Shown here: positions 43,841 through 52,964 of the stretch, in pieces
Position numbering within the stretch: position 1 is the first letter of the stretch
How the letters are laid out: each line of letters starts with the position of its first letter
NCBI GenBank assembly: GCA_018064755.1
Contig: JAGHUP010000003.1
Coordinates: 62,001 to 126,000, forward strand
Direction: 5' to 3'
Origin: Candidatus Crickella equi
GTDB taxonomy: Bacteria; Bacillota; Clostridia; Peptostreptococcales; Anaerovoracaceae
DNA: 64,000 nt
Position numbers and translations under genes: made by a program
Notes under the pieces: generated by a model
Database searches by the model: none
What the model saw: the letters and a program-made list of their open reading frames with translations, nothing else
Told to the model about the DNA's origin: nothing

Positions 43841-44878
43841 ATGTTAGAAAAATTAGAACAAATCAAGAATGCGGGACTTTCTAAGATTGAAAGTGCTGTA
43901 GACCTGAATGAGCTGGAGGTAATCCGTAAAGAGCTCACAGGCAAGAAGAGTGAACTTCAGGAAGTACTGAAGAGTCTCGGTGGACTTGAGCCAGAGATGA
44001 GAAAATCAGTTGGTCAGAAGTCTAATGAGATTAAGAATCTCTTCGCAGAGAAAATTGATGCTAAGGAAGAAGACTTGGTTGCTCATGCATCAGTAATTGA
44101 TGGCGAGATTGACCTGACACTTCCAGGAATTGAAGTACCTAAGGGTGCACTTCATCCAATCACACAAATGTGCTATGACCTTAATGATGCCTTTAGATCC
44201 CTCGGTTTTGAGGTTTATAGCGAAGATGATATCAGCTCAGAGAAGTATGCTTTCGATAATCTGAATTTCCCAGCTGATCACCCAGCTAGACAGTCCATGG
44301 ATACTTATTGGATTGATGGTACTGAAGATAAAGAAGGAACAGAGAGACTTTGTATGAGACCACACCTGACAGGTGGATCAGTTAGACATCTGCTTGAGGT
44401 TGGTGCTCCTGCAAGATTCGTATATCCTGGTAGAGTTTACAGAAACGAAGCTACTGATGCCAGACACGAGAGAGCATTCTTCCAGTACGAGGCTCTTATC
44501 GTAGATAAGGATATCTCATTCAGTTCAGGAAGAGTAATGATCGAGACTATCCTTGAGAAGGTATTCGGACGCAAGGTAAATGTAAGAATGAGAGAAGGAT
44601 TCTTCCCATTCACAGAGCCTGGTTATGAAATCGATATGGAATGCCTCCTCTGCGGTGGCAAGGGCTGCAAAGCCTGCAATCAGGCGGGTTGGATTGAGGT
44701 AATGCCAGGTGGCGTTATTCATCCTAATGTACTTCGCTCAGCTGGACTTGATCCTGATGAGTGGACTGGATTCTACACTAACATCGGACTGGACAGACTT
44801 GTTATGATGCGTTACGGCGTAGATGATGTAAGATATTTCCACAGTGCTGATCTGAGATTCCTCGAGCAGTTCAAGTAA
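43841..44878 (+). CDS. pheS: Phenylalanyl-tRNA synthetase alpha subunit
   Basis: PheS is the catalytic alpha chain of the (alpha-beta)2 synthetase. The N-terminal coiled coil (about 1-85) is followed by the class II core with HPITQMCYDLNDAFRSLGF, RPHLTGGSVRHL and the end motif GIGLDR-like NIGLDRLVMMRYGVDDVR. Length is 345. The ATG follows AAGGAGGGATAAAC. No T-box leader is present, since buk ends two bases upstream. Confidence 0.96.
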   Translation: MLEKLEQIKNAGLSKIESAVDLNELEVIRKELTGKKSELQEVLKSLGGLEPEMRKSVGQKSNEIKNLFAEKIDAKEEDLVAHASVIDGEIDLTLPGIEVPKGALHPITQMCYDLNDAFRSLGFEVYSEDDISSEKYAFDNLNFPADHPARQSMDTYWIDGTEDKEGTERLCMRPHLTGGSVRHLLEVGAPARFVYPGRVYRNEATDARHERAFFQYEALIVDKDISFSSGRVMIETILEKVFGRKVNVRMREGFFPFTEPGYEIDMECLLCGGKGCKACNQAGWIEVMPGGVIHPNVLRSAGLDPDEWTGFYTNIGLDRLVMMRYGVDDVRYFHSADLRFLEQFK

Positions 44879-44893
44879 GAAAGGAGGCATAAG

Positions 44894-47338
44894 ATGTATA
44901 TTTCATTGAATTTTGTAAAGAGATATGTTGATCTTCCAGAAGATCTGACACCACAGCAGATTGCTTATGACCTCACTATGAGAACTGTAGAGGTTGAAGA
45001 TGTAATCAACACTGCTGATAAATTCCACGACATCGTTGTTGGAGAGATTAAATCTGTAAGCGCTCATCCTAATGCTGACGCTCTTCGTATCTGCATGGTA
45101 GATTGCGGAGTTGGCGAGGACAAGCAGATCGTATGCGGAGGTTCCAACCTTGTAGCTGGTCATAAGGTATGTGTATCCAAGCCTGGTGCTGTTGTTTACT
45201 GGCACGGTGAGGGAGACCCAGTTGAAATCAAGGAGTCCAAACTCAGAGGCGAGCCATCATATGGAATGATTTGCGGTGCAACTGAAGTTTTCCTTGCAGA
45301 CTATTTCCCAACAGAGGACGATCATGAAATCGTGGACTTCACTCAGTATGGAGTTGAATGTGAAGTTGGACAGTGCGTAGCTGAAGTTGTTGGCGCAGCA
45401 GATATCGTACTTGAGATTGACAATAAGTCACTTACTAACAGACCTGATATGTGGGGTCACTACGGTGTAGCTAGAGAACTTGCAGCAATTTACAAAGTTC
45501 CTTTCAAGGCCCTGCCAGCTGACAAGCCAGAGGGACTTGCTAAGTATGATGTTCAGATTGATTCACCAGCTCAGTGCCCAAGATACTCCGCAACTAAGAT
45601 TGAAAATGTATGCGTTAAAGAATCACCTGTATGGATGAAGACTCTCATTACAAACGCTGGAATGAGACCAATTAACGCAATCGTAGATATTACTAATTTC
45701 ATTATGATGGCTGTTGGTCAGCCACTGCACGCTTTCGACAGTACTCATGTTGAAGGTGAGAAGATTGTTGTTAGAAGCGCTAAGGCAGGAGAGAAGCTCT
45801 TACTTCTCGACGATCTTGATCTTGAGCTCGCTGAAGGCGATCTTGTAATCTGCGACACTAAGGAGCCTATGGCTTTGGCAGGAATCAAGGGTGGTAAGAA
45901 AGATTCTATTCTTGATGACACTACTTCTGTTCTGCTCGAGGCAGCAACATTTACTGCTCCTGGAATTCGTAAGACTTCAAGAAGATTCGATGAGAAGACT
46001 GATGCCAGCATGAGATATGAGAAGGGTATTGATACTCAGAGAGTTGATATCGGTCTTAAGATGGCACTGGATCTCTTCAAGGAAATCTTCCCTGAGTGCA
46101 AGATCACTGCATTCGGAGATGCATATCCTGAAGCAACTAAAAATGCTGAAATCGACGTTACACAGGAGTTCCTCGACATTCGTCTTGGTAAGGTTCTTAC
46201 ACAGGCTGAAATCGAAGATATTCTTGTTAGACTGGGTTTTGAAGTAGCATTCTCTAATGGTGTATATCACTGCGTAGCTCCAACTTGGAGATCAACAGGT
46301 GACGTATCCATGAGAGATGACGTTCTGGGAGATATTGCAAGACTGCTCGGATATGAGTATTTCGAGTCAAAGCCACTTCCTGTTAACTTCGAACATTCAG
46401 TTAAACAGCCAGATAAGGAACTCGGTAGAGCTATGAGAGAGTATCTTGCTTTCAGATGTGGATTCAACGAAATTTTCACTTATCCTTGGATTGAGGAGAA
46501 GTATATTGATGCCGCAGGTATCGATAAGGACACTTGCGTTAAACTTGCAACTCCACCATCACCAGAGACAGCATACCTCAGAGCATCACTAATTCCTGGA
46601 GCACTTGAAGCAATTGAGAAGAATAAGAGATATTTCGATAACTTCTCAATCTTCGAAGCAGCACAGGTATTTGAAAAGGGTGAGTATCATCCAAGTTCAG
46701 AAGATGAGACACTACCAATTCACAAGAATATGCTGACTGGTGCTATTGTTGGTGACGATGCTAAGACTCTGTTCTTCCAGGTTAAGGGTGTAATCGAGGG
46801 AATTCCTGGATATTGTCATTGCGAAGGACTTCCATTTGTAGATTGCAAGGAAGCTAAATTCGTACAGGAAGAGAAGCCAACTTGGGCAGATGAGAAGGTA
46901 TGGCTGAATATTGTATTCAACAAAGAAGTTGTCGGATCAATCGGTCTTCTGTCAGTCCAGGCTCTTGCTGATGCTGGTATAAAGAGAGCAAATGCTGCTG
47001 CATTTGAAATTAATACTGACAAGCTGGTAGCTCTTCCATCAAGAACTAATGAATTCAAGCATTTGCCACAATTCCCACTGGTAGATAAGGATCTCTCAAT
47101 TCTGGTTGATGAGTCTGTAAAGTGGGCTGATATCTATGAGGCAGTTAAGTATATGGTTAAGGAAGTCAAGTTCGTTGAAGAATATCGTGGCGAACAGGTT
47201 CCTGAAGGTAAGAAGTCAATTATGCTGAGCGTTAAGATTGGTAACGATGATTCAACAATGAACGCAAAGCAGATTGATAAGAAAATGAACGGAATCATGA
47301 AGGTTCTCGGCAATAAAGTTGGTGCAGAACTTAGATAG
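44894..47338 (+). CDS. pheT: Phenylalanyl-tRNA synthetase beta subunit
   Basis: PheT is the large tRNA-binding and editing chain. In order it shows the EMAP/OB tRNA-binding domain (about 40-150, VGEIKSVSAHPNADALRICMV), the B3/B4 editing domain, the B5 domain, a catalytic-like core, and the C-terminal anticodon-binding FDX-ACB domain (PQFPLVDKDLSILVDESVKW to the end). The 814 residues are standard. An AAGGAGG site precedes it, and it pairs with pheS 15 bases upstream. Confidence 0.96.
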   Translation: MYISLNFVKRYVDLPEDLTPQQIAYDLTMRTVEVEDVINTADKFHDIVVGEIKSVSAHPNADALRICMVDCGVGEDKQIVCGGSNLVAGHKVCVSKPGAVVYWHGEGDPVEIKESKLRGEPSYGMICGATEVFLADYFPTEDDHEIVDFTQYGVECEVGQCVAEVVGAADIVLEIDNKSLTNRPDMWGHYGVARELAAIYKVPFKALPADKPEGLAKYDVQIDSPAQCPRYSATKIENVCVKESPVWMKTLITNAGMRPINAIVDITNFIMMAVGQPLHAFDSTHVEGEKIVVRSAKAGEKLLLLDDLDLELAEGDLVICDTKEPMALAGIKGGKKDSILDDTTSVLLEAATFTAPGIRKTSRRFDEKTDASMRYEKGIDTQRVDIGLKMALDLFKEIFPECKITAFGDAYPEATKNAEIDVTQEFLDIRLGKVLTQAEIEDILVRLGFEVAFSNGVYHCVAPTWRSTGDVSMRDDVLGDIARLLGYEYFESKPLPVNFEHSVKQPDKELGRAMREYLAFRCGFNEIFTYPWIEEKYIDAAGIDKDTCVKLATPPSPETAYLRASLIPGALEAIEKNKRYFDNFSIFEAAQVFEKGEYHPSSEDETLPIHKNMLTGAIVGDDAKTLFFQVKGVIEGIPGYCHCEGLPFVDCKEAKFVQEEKPTWADEKVWLNIVFNKEVVGSIGLLSVQALADAGIKRANAAAFEINTDKLVALPSRTNEFKHLPQFPLVDKDLSILVDESVKWADIYEAVKYMVKEVKFVEEYRGEQVPEGKKSIMLSVKIGNDDSTMNAKQIDKKMNGIMKVLGNKVGAELR

Positions 47339-47346
47339 TAATCAAA

Positions 47347-48201
47347 GTGAACGAAAAGTTTAAAGTAATACAATGTCATAGGGTGGCTGTTCCACCGGTA
47401 ATACTGCATGATAAGATCAGGAAACACTCAGTAGATCTGCTGGGGAAGTTTTTCTTAGGTTTTTTCATTCTGTTTATGATGCAGGAAGTAGTGCCGGAAG
47501 TTATCAGCCTTTTTCTTCCAACGACAGTTCCAGATGTAATTGCGTATTTTAATCCTCGCATGAATCCAGAGATTATTGCGAGTATGCCTAAGATTGCAGT
47601 ATGCACGTATATCTATGCGCTGCTGTTTAATGGCGTTTTTAACCTTGCAGAGGCATTGTTCTGCCTGACAGTAATTAGAAGCCGAGAAGTGGATTTTAAA
47701 GCGATATGGGAAGCTTTCTCATTTTACTTTAAAACCTTAGCTCTGTTTGTTTGTCAGACACTTATTATTGCTTTCTGGTCTATGTTCTTCGTAATTCCGG
47801 GAATAATAGCACTGCTAAATTTCTCGCAGTCGTTCTATCTGCTTGCGGATAATCCTGACAAGAACATATTCGAATGCATGTTGGAGAGCAAGCTCAGAAT
47901 GCGTGGCAATCGCAAGATGTACATAGTGTATTTCATCAGTTTTCTTCCATACGTATTGCTCGGAATGCTGTTCCCAATCGTGGCACAGATGATATTTGGT
48001 ATCGACACTTCAACTGTAATGGGTGACTTCATTATTCTGGGTCTTAACGCACCATTCTATCTGGCGCTCGGATACTGGGCTCTTGGTAAAACAGTGTTCT
48101 ATGAGCTTCTAAAGACTGGTGGATTTGAGAATTTCAAATACAAAGACCAGGATGTATTCAGAGAGAATGTCGATATGTCAGGCTTCAATAGGGGTGAGTA
48201 G
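47347..48201 (+). CDS. DUF975-like integral membrane protein
   Basis: This 284-residue protein has about six transmembrane segments (near 31-50, 78-98, 118-145, 147-160, 190-215 and 225-250). The stretch FVIPGIIALLNFSQSFYLLADNPD in the middle is typical of DUF975 and related families, in which it reads IPGIIxxxxYSxxxYILAxxP. Function is unknown. The start is GTG with a poor ribosome binding site directly after pheT, and an alternative start cannot be excluded. It abuts the RluD-type gene. Confidence 0.65.
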   Translation: MNEKFKVIQCHRVAVPPVILHDKIRKHSVDLLGKFFLGFFILFMMQEVVPEVISLFLPTTVPDVIAYFNPRMNPEIIASMPKIAVCTYIYALLFNGVFNLAEALFCLTVIRSREVDFKAIWEAFSFYFKTLALFVCQTLIIAFWSMFFVIPGIIALLNFSQSFYLLADNPDKNIFECMLESKLRMRGNRKMYIVYFISFLPYVLLGMLFPIVAQMIFGIDTSTVMGDFIILGLNAPFYLALGYWALGKTVFYELLKTGGFENFKYKDQDVFRENVDMSGFNRGE

Positions 48202-49122
48202 ATGGCCAAGTACAATCATACTGTAACCGAGGAAGAACTCGGAATGACCATCAATGAGATACTTCGTGCGAATTACAATTTCTCAGCTCGCTTCAAGACC
48301 AAAATGAAGTTTCAGTCACTCGTGGATCTTAACGGTGTACCGACTAAGGGATTTATTAAGCCGAATTTGTTCGACGTTATCTCTATCAGACTACCTGAAG
48401 AGACTAGTGACTTTCCACCTGAGGATATTCTACTGGATATCATATATGAGGATGATGATATCATTGCTATTAACAAGCAGTCGGGTATCATTGTTCATCC
48501 TACACATGGACATCCGACTGGCACTATTGCGAATGCAGTAATGAAGTATATGCTCGATAGCAAGCAGTCATTCAAGATAAGGTTCGCTAATAGAATTGAT
48601 ATGGATACTACCGGCATAATCATCGTAGCCAAGAATGCTAACGCGCAGGATAGTATTTCTAAACAGATGAGAGCGGGAGAGACGGTTAAGAAGTACAAGG
48701 CTATCGTTCATGGCATAATCGGTGAAGATATGACCATTGATCTACCTGTAGGCAGACCTGATGATGTATCAATCCAGAGAACTGTAATGTATGAGGGCGG
48801 AAAAGATGCCATTACTGATGTAAAAGTTCTTAAGCAATACAGGGAAGAGGATAGAAATAATAGTGACATTAAAGGCGATTATACGCTTCTTGAACTCACA
48901 ATACATACGGGTCGAACACATCAGATTAGGGTTCATTTATCACATATAGGCCATCCAATAATTGGAGATGAACTGTATGGTGGTACTAAGGAATTGATAG
49001 ATAGACAAGCCCTACATGCTTATTATCTGGGATTAAGACATCCGCATACGGACGAGGATATGGAGATAATTGCACCACTGCCTGAAGACTTTAATTCAGT
49101 AATTGATAAACTCGAAGATTAG
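48202..49122 (+). CDS. RluA/RluD-family pseudouridine synthase
   Basis: This enzyme converts specific uridines in rRNA or tRNA to pseudouridine. The 306-residue protein has an S4-like N-terminal region (about 12-75) and a catalytic domain with NKQSGIIVHPTHGH, the active-site motif NRIDMDTTGIIIVAKN (a variant of RLDxxTSG, with the catalytic Asp kept), and HTGRTHQIRVHLSHIGHPIIGDELYGG. The target position is not certain. It ends the gene run and is followed by a strong terminator. Confidence 0.9.
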   Translation: MAKYNHTVTEEELGMTINEILRANYNFSARFKTKMKFQSLVDLNGVPTKGFIKPNLFDVISIRLPEETSDFPPEDILLDIIYEDDDIIAINKQSGIIVHPTHGHPTGTIANAVMKYMLDSKQSFKIRFANRIDMDTTGIIIVAKNANAQDSISKQMRAGETVKKYKAIVHGIIGEDMTIDLPVGRPDDVSIQRTVMYEGGKDAITDVKVLKQYREEDRNNSDIKGDYTLLELTIHTGRTHQIRVHLSHIGHPIIGDELYGGTKELIDRQALHAYYLGLRHPHTDEDMEIIAPLPEDFNSVIDKLED

Positions 49123-49152
49123 GACTACAGCATTACCTGTAGTCCTTTTTTT
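49121..49152 (+). terminator. Rho-independent terminator after the pseudouridine synthase gene
   Basis: Perfect 10-base arms AGGACTACAG (49121-49130) and CTGTAGTCCT (49137-49146) around CATTAC, followed by seven T. The stem begins within the stop codon. Confidence 0.95.
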
Positions 49153-49310
49153 AGAATTAGCACTTGTCAATGAAATTTTAATTTTTCTATCCTGATGGTA
49201 ATGGTAAATGATACTGCAATTGTGTAGTATTTAGACATATAAATTGGAATTTGTCACTATACAGAGACAGGCTTCTCTTAGACATCAATTTTCTGTCATC
49301 TTGTTTAGTG

Positions 49311-49490
49311 TTTTGTCGCAATATATAGCAGAGTTGCTCAGAGACATACACGTTTTCATATTTTTAGTCCAAGATATGTATGTCAATTTGTCGCCAGCTT
49401 GCGCATTGCGACAAAATGGTTTTGGCGAGAAGTGAAAATGTATGTCTGTGCGTAAGATGGTTATCTATTGCGACAAATCCCATTTTGTCG
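49311..49490. repeat. Nested palindromic element in the gene-free region
   Basis: The motif TTTTGTCGCAAT and its complement recur within 180 bases: 49311-49322 (+), 49387-49394 (partial, +), 49405-49416 (-), 49466-49477 (-) and 49483-49490 (partial, +). An outer pair (49312-49323 with 49466-49477) is a perfect 12-base inverted repeat. Inside it, AGACATACA..TTTTCA (from 49342) pairs with TGAAAA..TGTATGTCT (to about 49446). At the centre, TTTGTCGC pairs with GCGACAAA (49408-49415). No protein is recognisable here. It could be a MITE-like relic or a structured RNA. The remaining bases from 49153 to 49310 show nothing clear. Confidence 0.6.
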
Positions 49491-49560
49491 AGATGAAGGA
49501 AAATCAGGAATTCATGGACTGATAAGGTATAGAATTGTAGTAGATAGGAAAGTAACTATT

Positions 49561-49689
49561 ATGGAAAAAACAAATGAAGAACTGAATTAACTGAAGGAAG
49601 AATTAAAAATTATTGTTGATAAGAAGAATAGCAGAGGCAAATTGTGGAGGAAAAGAAAAAATAGAAGAAATACGCAGCTCTTTAAATGA
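49561..49689 (+). pseudogene. Broken small ORF of unknown origin
   Basis: An ATG with an AGGAAAG site eight bases upstream opens a frame that stops at the tenth codon (TAA, 49588-49590). It then continues for another 32 codons as a Lys/Glu-rich, helix-forming peptide (LKEELKIIVDKK...) to a TGA. A short amphipathic open stretch continues in another frame up to the terminator. It may be the remains of a small Spo0E-like or coiled-coil protein, but no family can be assigned with confidence. Confidence 0.3.
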
Positions 49690-49719
49690 AGAAAATGGTT
49701 CATATTGGACATATTTAAA

Positions 49720-49747
49720 AAAACTGAGGTCGAATGACCTCAGTTTT
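49720..49747. terminator. Bidirectional terminator
   Basis: Perfect 12-base arms AAAACTGAGGTC (49720-49731) and GACCTCAGTTTT (49736-49747) around GAAT. It has T-runs on both strands and serves the minus-strand nadK transcript, which ends three bases away, and anything coming from the left. Confidence 0.9.
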
Positions 49748-49749
49748 CT

Positions 49750-50553
49750 TTATAATAGTTTGTCTGATAGCTTCTCCCAGTAGTTATAGCTACTGAATCT
49801 GATCAGATGTATTTCACGTTCTGATTGTGTTACCTCAACGTACTTCACATTATTGAATTCATGCGTTCTTCCGTCGAAGGAAACTATGATTGTACCGTTG
49901 GAGCTGCGACCCTTGCCCTTGATTGTGATGGTCTCACTGGCAGGAAGAAGTACGCTGGATAGGAAGCTCCTATATGCATTGGTGTTCATTGGCGCAACCG
50001 GTGTGAGCTGAAGAACGTTCAGATCAGGTGATACGAGTGATCCGCCGAGTGAATAGTTGTACGCAGTTGATCCAACAGGCGTTGAAATCAGAATTCCGTC
50101 GCCTGAGAAATCCTGGATTTTGGTATGACCGATGGAGACCTCATTCTGAGTGATATGCGAGAACGGACCTCTGATTAATACTTCGTTGATTCCGATGCGG
50201 TTGTATGTATTCTTGTCAGTAACAATTGCACAGTTAACAGGTCTGATAATCTGAATCTGGTAATCGTTGTTGTCTATAGCATCGAGAACATGTTCGAGGT
50301 TCTCAGGATTGGCTTCCTGGAAGAAACCAAGATGTCCGGTGTTGATTCCGATAATTGGCGCAGTAGGGAACTGTAGTTTGTGAACAAAACTAAGGAAGGT
50401 ACCGTCGCCACCGATGCATGCGAGCAGGTCGGCATCCTCGTAGTTGTCCTCAAGGATTGTCCATCCACGTTTAATAAGACCTGCTCTCAGTTTGTTGCAA
50501 GTTTCAAGTGAATAATCCTTATTGTTTGAAAAAATGTAGATCTTCTTAGTCAT
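49750..50553 (-). CDS. nadK: NAD kinase
   Basis: NAD kinase makes NADP from NAD and ATP. The 267-residue protein has the motif ACIGGDGTFLSFVHK (about 45-59), with the GGDG signature, NTGHLGFFQE, and the C-terminal SGDGILISTPVGSTAYNYSLGG. It lies downstream of pepF on the minus strand, 12 bases from its stop, and is probably cotranscribed. A bidirectional terminator follows. Confidence 0.95.
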   Translation of the reverse strand: MTKKIYIFSNNKDYSLETCNKLRAGLIKRGWTILEDNYEDADLLACIGGDGTFLSFVHKLQFPTAPIIGINTGHLGFFQEANPENLEHVLDAIDNNDYQIQIIRPVNCAIVTDKNTYNRIGINEVLIRGPFSHITQNEVSIGHTKIQDFSGDGILISTPVGSTAYNYSLGGSLVSPDLNVLQLTPVAPMNTNAYRSFLSSVLLPASETITIKGKGRSSNGTIIVSFDGRTHEFNNVKYVEVTQSEREIHLIRFSSYNYWEKLSDKLL

Positions 50554-50565
50554 ATATTTATCTCT

Positions 50566-52368
50566 TTATAGTAGACTTGCGAGCTCATCAACGAGCGAAT
50601 CGAATGTGTCAAGTGCGGAGAGAACAGGGGCTTTCTGACTCATGTCTACTCCTGCAATCTTGAGAAGCTCAATTGGATAATCTGAGGAACCTGTTGTAAG
50701 GAATTCCAGATAGTCCTTAACAGCCGGTTCACCCTCGTTCAGGATGCGATTGGCGATAGCATTGGCTGCCGAATAGCCTGTTGCATACTGGTAAACATAG
50801 AATGATCTATAGAAATGAGGAATTCTCGACCACTCATATTGTATCATATCATCTTCTGACAGTGCAGGTCCAAAATATTGACTATTAAGTTCGTTGTAAG
50901 TTTGATTCAGATACTCAGCAGAGAGAGATTCTCCCTGCTCAACTTGTTCGTGAACTATCTTCTCAAATTCAGCAAACATTGTCTGACGGAAGAGGGTGCT
51001 CTTGAACTCATCGATATAGAAATTGATGAGATATTTCTTTTCTTCCGGATCTTCGCAGTGCTCGAGCAAATACTTAATAAGAAGTGTCTCATTTACTGTG
51101 CTGGCAACTTCTGCTGTGAAGATAGAATGATCAGCATAGATGTATGGCTGAGTCTTTCTGGTGTAGTATGAATGCATAGAGTGACCACCTTCATGAATAA
51201 GGGTAAAGATGTCTCTAAGGTCACCTGTAAAGTTCATCAGAATGTATGGATAGCTGTCGAACGAACCAAAACTATATGCACCTGAAGTCTTACCTTTATT
51301 TTCGTATATATCGACCCATTTTTCGTTCAGAATACCGTTGCGGAGCGTGTTGACATAATCCTCGCCGAGTGGTGAAAGAGCCGCACAGGCGATATTTACG
51401 GCTTCTACGAACGTATATTTCTTGTCTAAAGGCTTAACGAGTGGACGATAAACATCGTACATCTTCAGCTCGTCAATTCCGAGAATTTTCTTCCTGATTT
51501 TAACGTATTTATGCATAGCAGGTAGATGCTGATGAACAGCGTCAATAAGGTTGCTATACACAGTAGTTGGAATGTTTTCTGAAGATAGAGCACGTTCAAG
51601 AGTTGAGTTATAATTGCGGAGATTGCTGCAAACAGTATCAGCTTTAACATTGTATCCGTAAAGGCTGCTGATAGTGTTATTAAGCTTCTTATATTTCTCA
51701 TACATTGCGTAGTATGCTTCTTTTCTTACTTCACGTTTCTCAGACTCCATGAATTGAATGTAGCTGGCATGTGTGAGAGGTTTCTCGATACCATTTTCAT
51801 CTTTAACCATGCCAAAATTAAGATCAGCGTCATTGAGAACAGTGAAGATTTCGTCAGGACATCCAACGATTTCGCTGAGAGATGCCATAATGAATTCCTG
51901 TTCTTTGCTAAGAGTGTGATCTTTCTTGAGCATTATTTCCTCAAGCATAAATCTATATGTTTCAAGCTCAGGCTGTTCATCAATATATTTATGTATCTGC
52001 TCGAGTGTAGATTCGAGAATCTCTGGAGTTACGAAGGATAAAGTTGCGCTAATATCCGTATAGACGGACACTGCCTTGCCATACATCTCAGTATACTTAG
52101 AATTGGCATTATCCTCATCGTGCCTCATATGAGAATAAACGAAAACTTTCTCAACAAGTCGAATTGTTGTTGAGTATATCATTAACATCTTGAGTAGGGA
52201 GACAGATGAATCCATGATATGACCCTGCATTTCAGAAACTTCGTTTGCAAGTTGAATTGCTGTTTGAAGGTCTTTCTCAACCTTAGATTCGTCTGCGTAC
52301 ATTGCTTCTATGTTCCATTTGTATTCTTGAGGAATTTCTGCTCTTGTTTTGTCACCGTAGTTATTCAT
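50566..52368 (-). CDS. pepF: Oligoendopeptidase F
   Basis: PepF is a cytoplasmic M3-family zinc metallopeptidase that cleaves medium-size peptides. The zinc site is FTLIHEGGHSMHSYY (HExxH), with the third ligand Glu about 25 residues later in the IFTAEVASTVNE stretch. It has 600 residues. The start ATG at 52368 follows a GAGGTG site. Its promoter overlaps that of the plus-strand gene on the other side of a 68-base divergent gap. Confidence 0.95.
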   Translation of the reverse strand: MNNYGDKTRAEIPQEYKWNIEAMYADESKVEKDLQTAIQLANEVSEMQGHIMDSSVSLLKMLMIYSTTIRLVEKVFVYSHMRHDEDNANSKYTEMYGKAVSVYTDISATLSFVTPEILESTLEQIHKYIDEQPELETYRFMLEEIMLKKDHTLSKEQEFIMASLSEIVGCPDEIFTVLNDADLNFGMVKDENGIEKPLTHASYIQFMESEKREVRKEAYYAMYEKYKKLNNTISSLYGYNVKADTVCSNLRNYNSTLERALSSENIPTTVYSNLIDAVHQHLPAMHKYVKIRKKILGIDELKMYDVYRPLVKPLDKKYTFVEAVNIACAALSPLGEDYVNTLRNGILNEKWVDIYENKGKTSGAYSFGSFDSYPYILMNFTGDLRDIFTLIHEGGHSMHSYYTRKTQPYIYADHSIFTAEVASTVNETLLIKYLLEHCEDPEEKKYLINFYIDEFKSTLFRQTMFAEFEKIVHEQVEQGESLSAEYLNQTYNELNSQYFGPALSEDDMIQYEWSRIPHFYRSFYVYQYATGYSAANAIANRILNEGEPAVKDYLEFLTTGSSDYPIELLKIAGVDMSQKAPVLSALDTFDSLVDELASLL

Positions 52369-52383
52369 TTATTGCACCTCTTG

Positions 52384-52392
52384 TGGTATAAT
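52384..52392 (+). promoter_or_regulatory. Extended -10 promoter for the 52437 gene
   Basis: TGG followed by a perfect TATAAT (52387-52392) lies 45 bases before the start codon. The -35 region (around 52363-52369, TTCATT) is weak. It is interleaved with the divergent pepF promoter. Confidence 0.65.
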
Positions 52393-52404
52393 TTACTGTC
52401 ACGT

Positions 52405-52433
52405 ATTATATCACAAGAATGTATCTAGGTGAA
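52405..52433 (-). promoter_or_regulatory. pepF-nadK promoter on the minus strand
   Basis: On the minus strand, TGA followed by TATAAT (52410-52405) has TTCACC (52433-52428) 17 bases upstream. The -35 overlaps the ribosome binding site of the plus-strand gene. Confidence 0.65.
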
Positions 52434-52436
52434 CAG

Positions 52437-52964
52437 ATGGACAAAACTACTTTTTATAACAAATTGAATATAGATAATGCTGCAGAATTTGAATACTTCG
52501 AGAATCTTGCAGCCCTATTTGAGGAAGATGACTATATTGAATCAAACTTAATTAAAGACTTGCTGAAAGATGTCGATATGGATTTCTTAGCTGATACTAC
52601 AGATAATTATTTCGAAGAATTCCTCAAGTCTATTCCTGATGAGGAGACAAGTCTGTATATCACAGTAGAGTCTATCAAGAGAGCATTTAGTGGCATGATG
52701 GTCGCTGATATGACGAGCGATGAGATCAGCACTTTGGCAGATGAGATTGTTAGATTTAGAAAGTGGTACGTTCAGGATTTTTTGGTATTCGACAAACTGA
52801 AACAGGTCGAGGTTAGCGTTCGTGATGCACGCTATGATATTCAGGCAGCTAAACTCCTTGGAGAGAAGACTGATTATGATTTCAGAACTGCCTATGACTA
52901 CGAAGTTGAAGGCTATGATGTAAGAATTGCAGATATTATAGATACAGAGACAGAAGATGATTAA
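52437..52964 (+). CDS. Hypothetical acidic protein
   Basis: This 175-residue, acidic, mostly helical protein has no signal peptide or membrane segment and matches no family that can be recognised by eye. It begins MDKTTFYNKLNIDNAAEFEYFENLA, and its middle part has conserved-looking aromatic residues (FRKWYVQDFLVFDKL). The ATG at 52437 is preferred because AGGTGA lies just upstream; an ATG 18 bases earlier has no ribosome binding site. It overlaps the M16 peptidase gene (ATGATTAA), so it is translationally coupled to it and may be a partner. Confidence 0.75.
   Translation: MDKTTFYNKLNIDNAAEFEYFENLAALFEEDDYIESNLIKDLLKDVDMDFLADTTDNYFEEFLKSIPDEETSLYITVESIKRAFSGMMVADMTSDEISTLADEIVRFRKWYVQDFLVFDKLKQVEVSVRDARYDIQAAKLLGEKTDYDFRTAYDYEVEGYDVRIADIIDTETEDD

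Noticed and set aside
49244-49435. Open frame of 63 codons in the gene-free region
   Set aside because: It runs through the palindromic element, lacks a ribosome binding site and resembles no protein.
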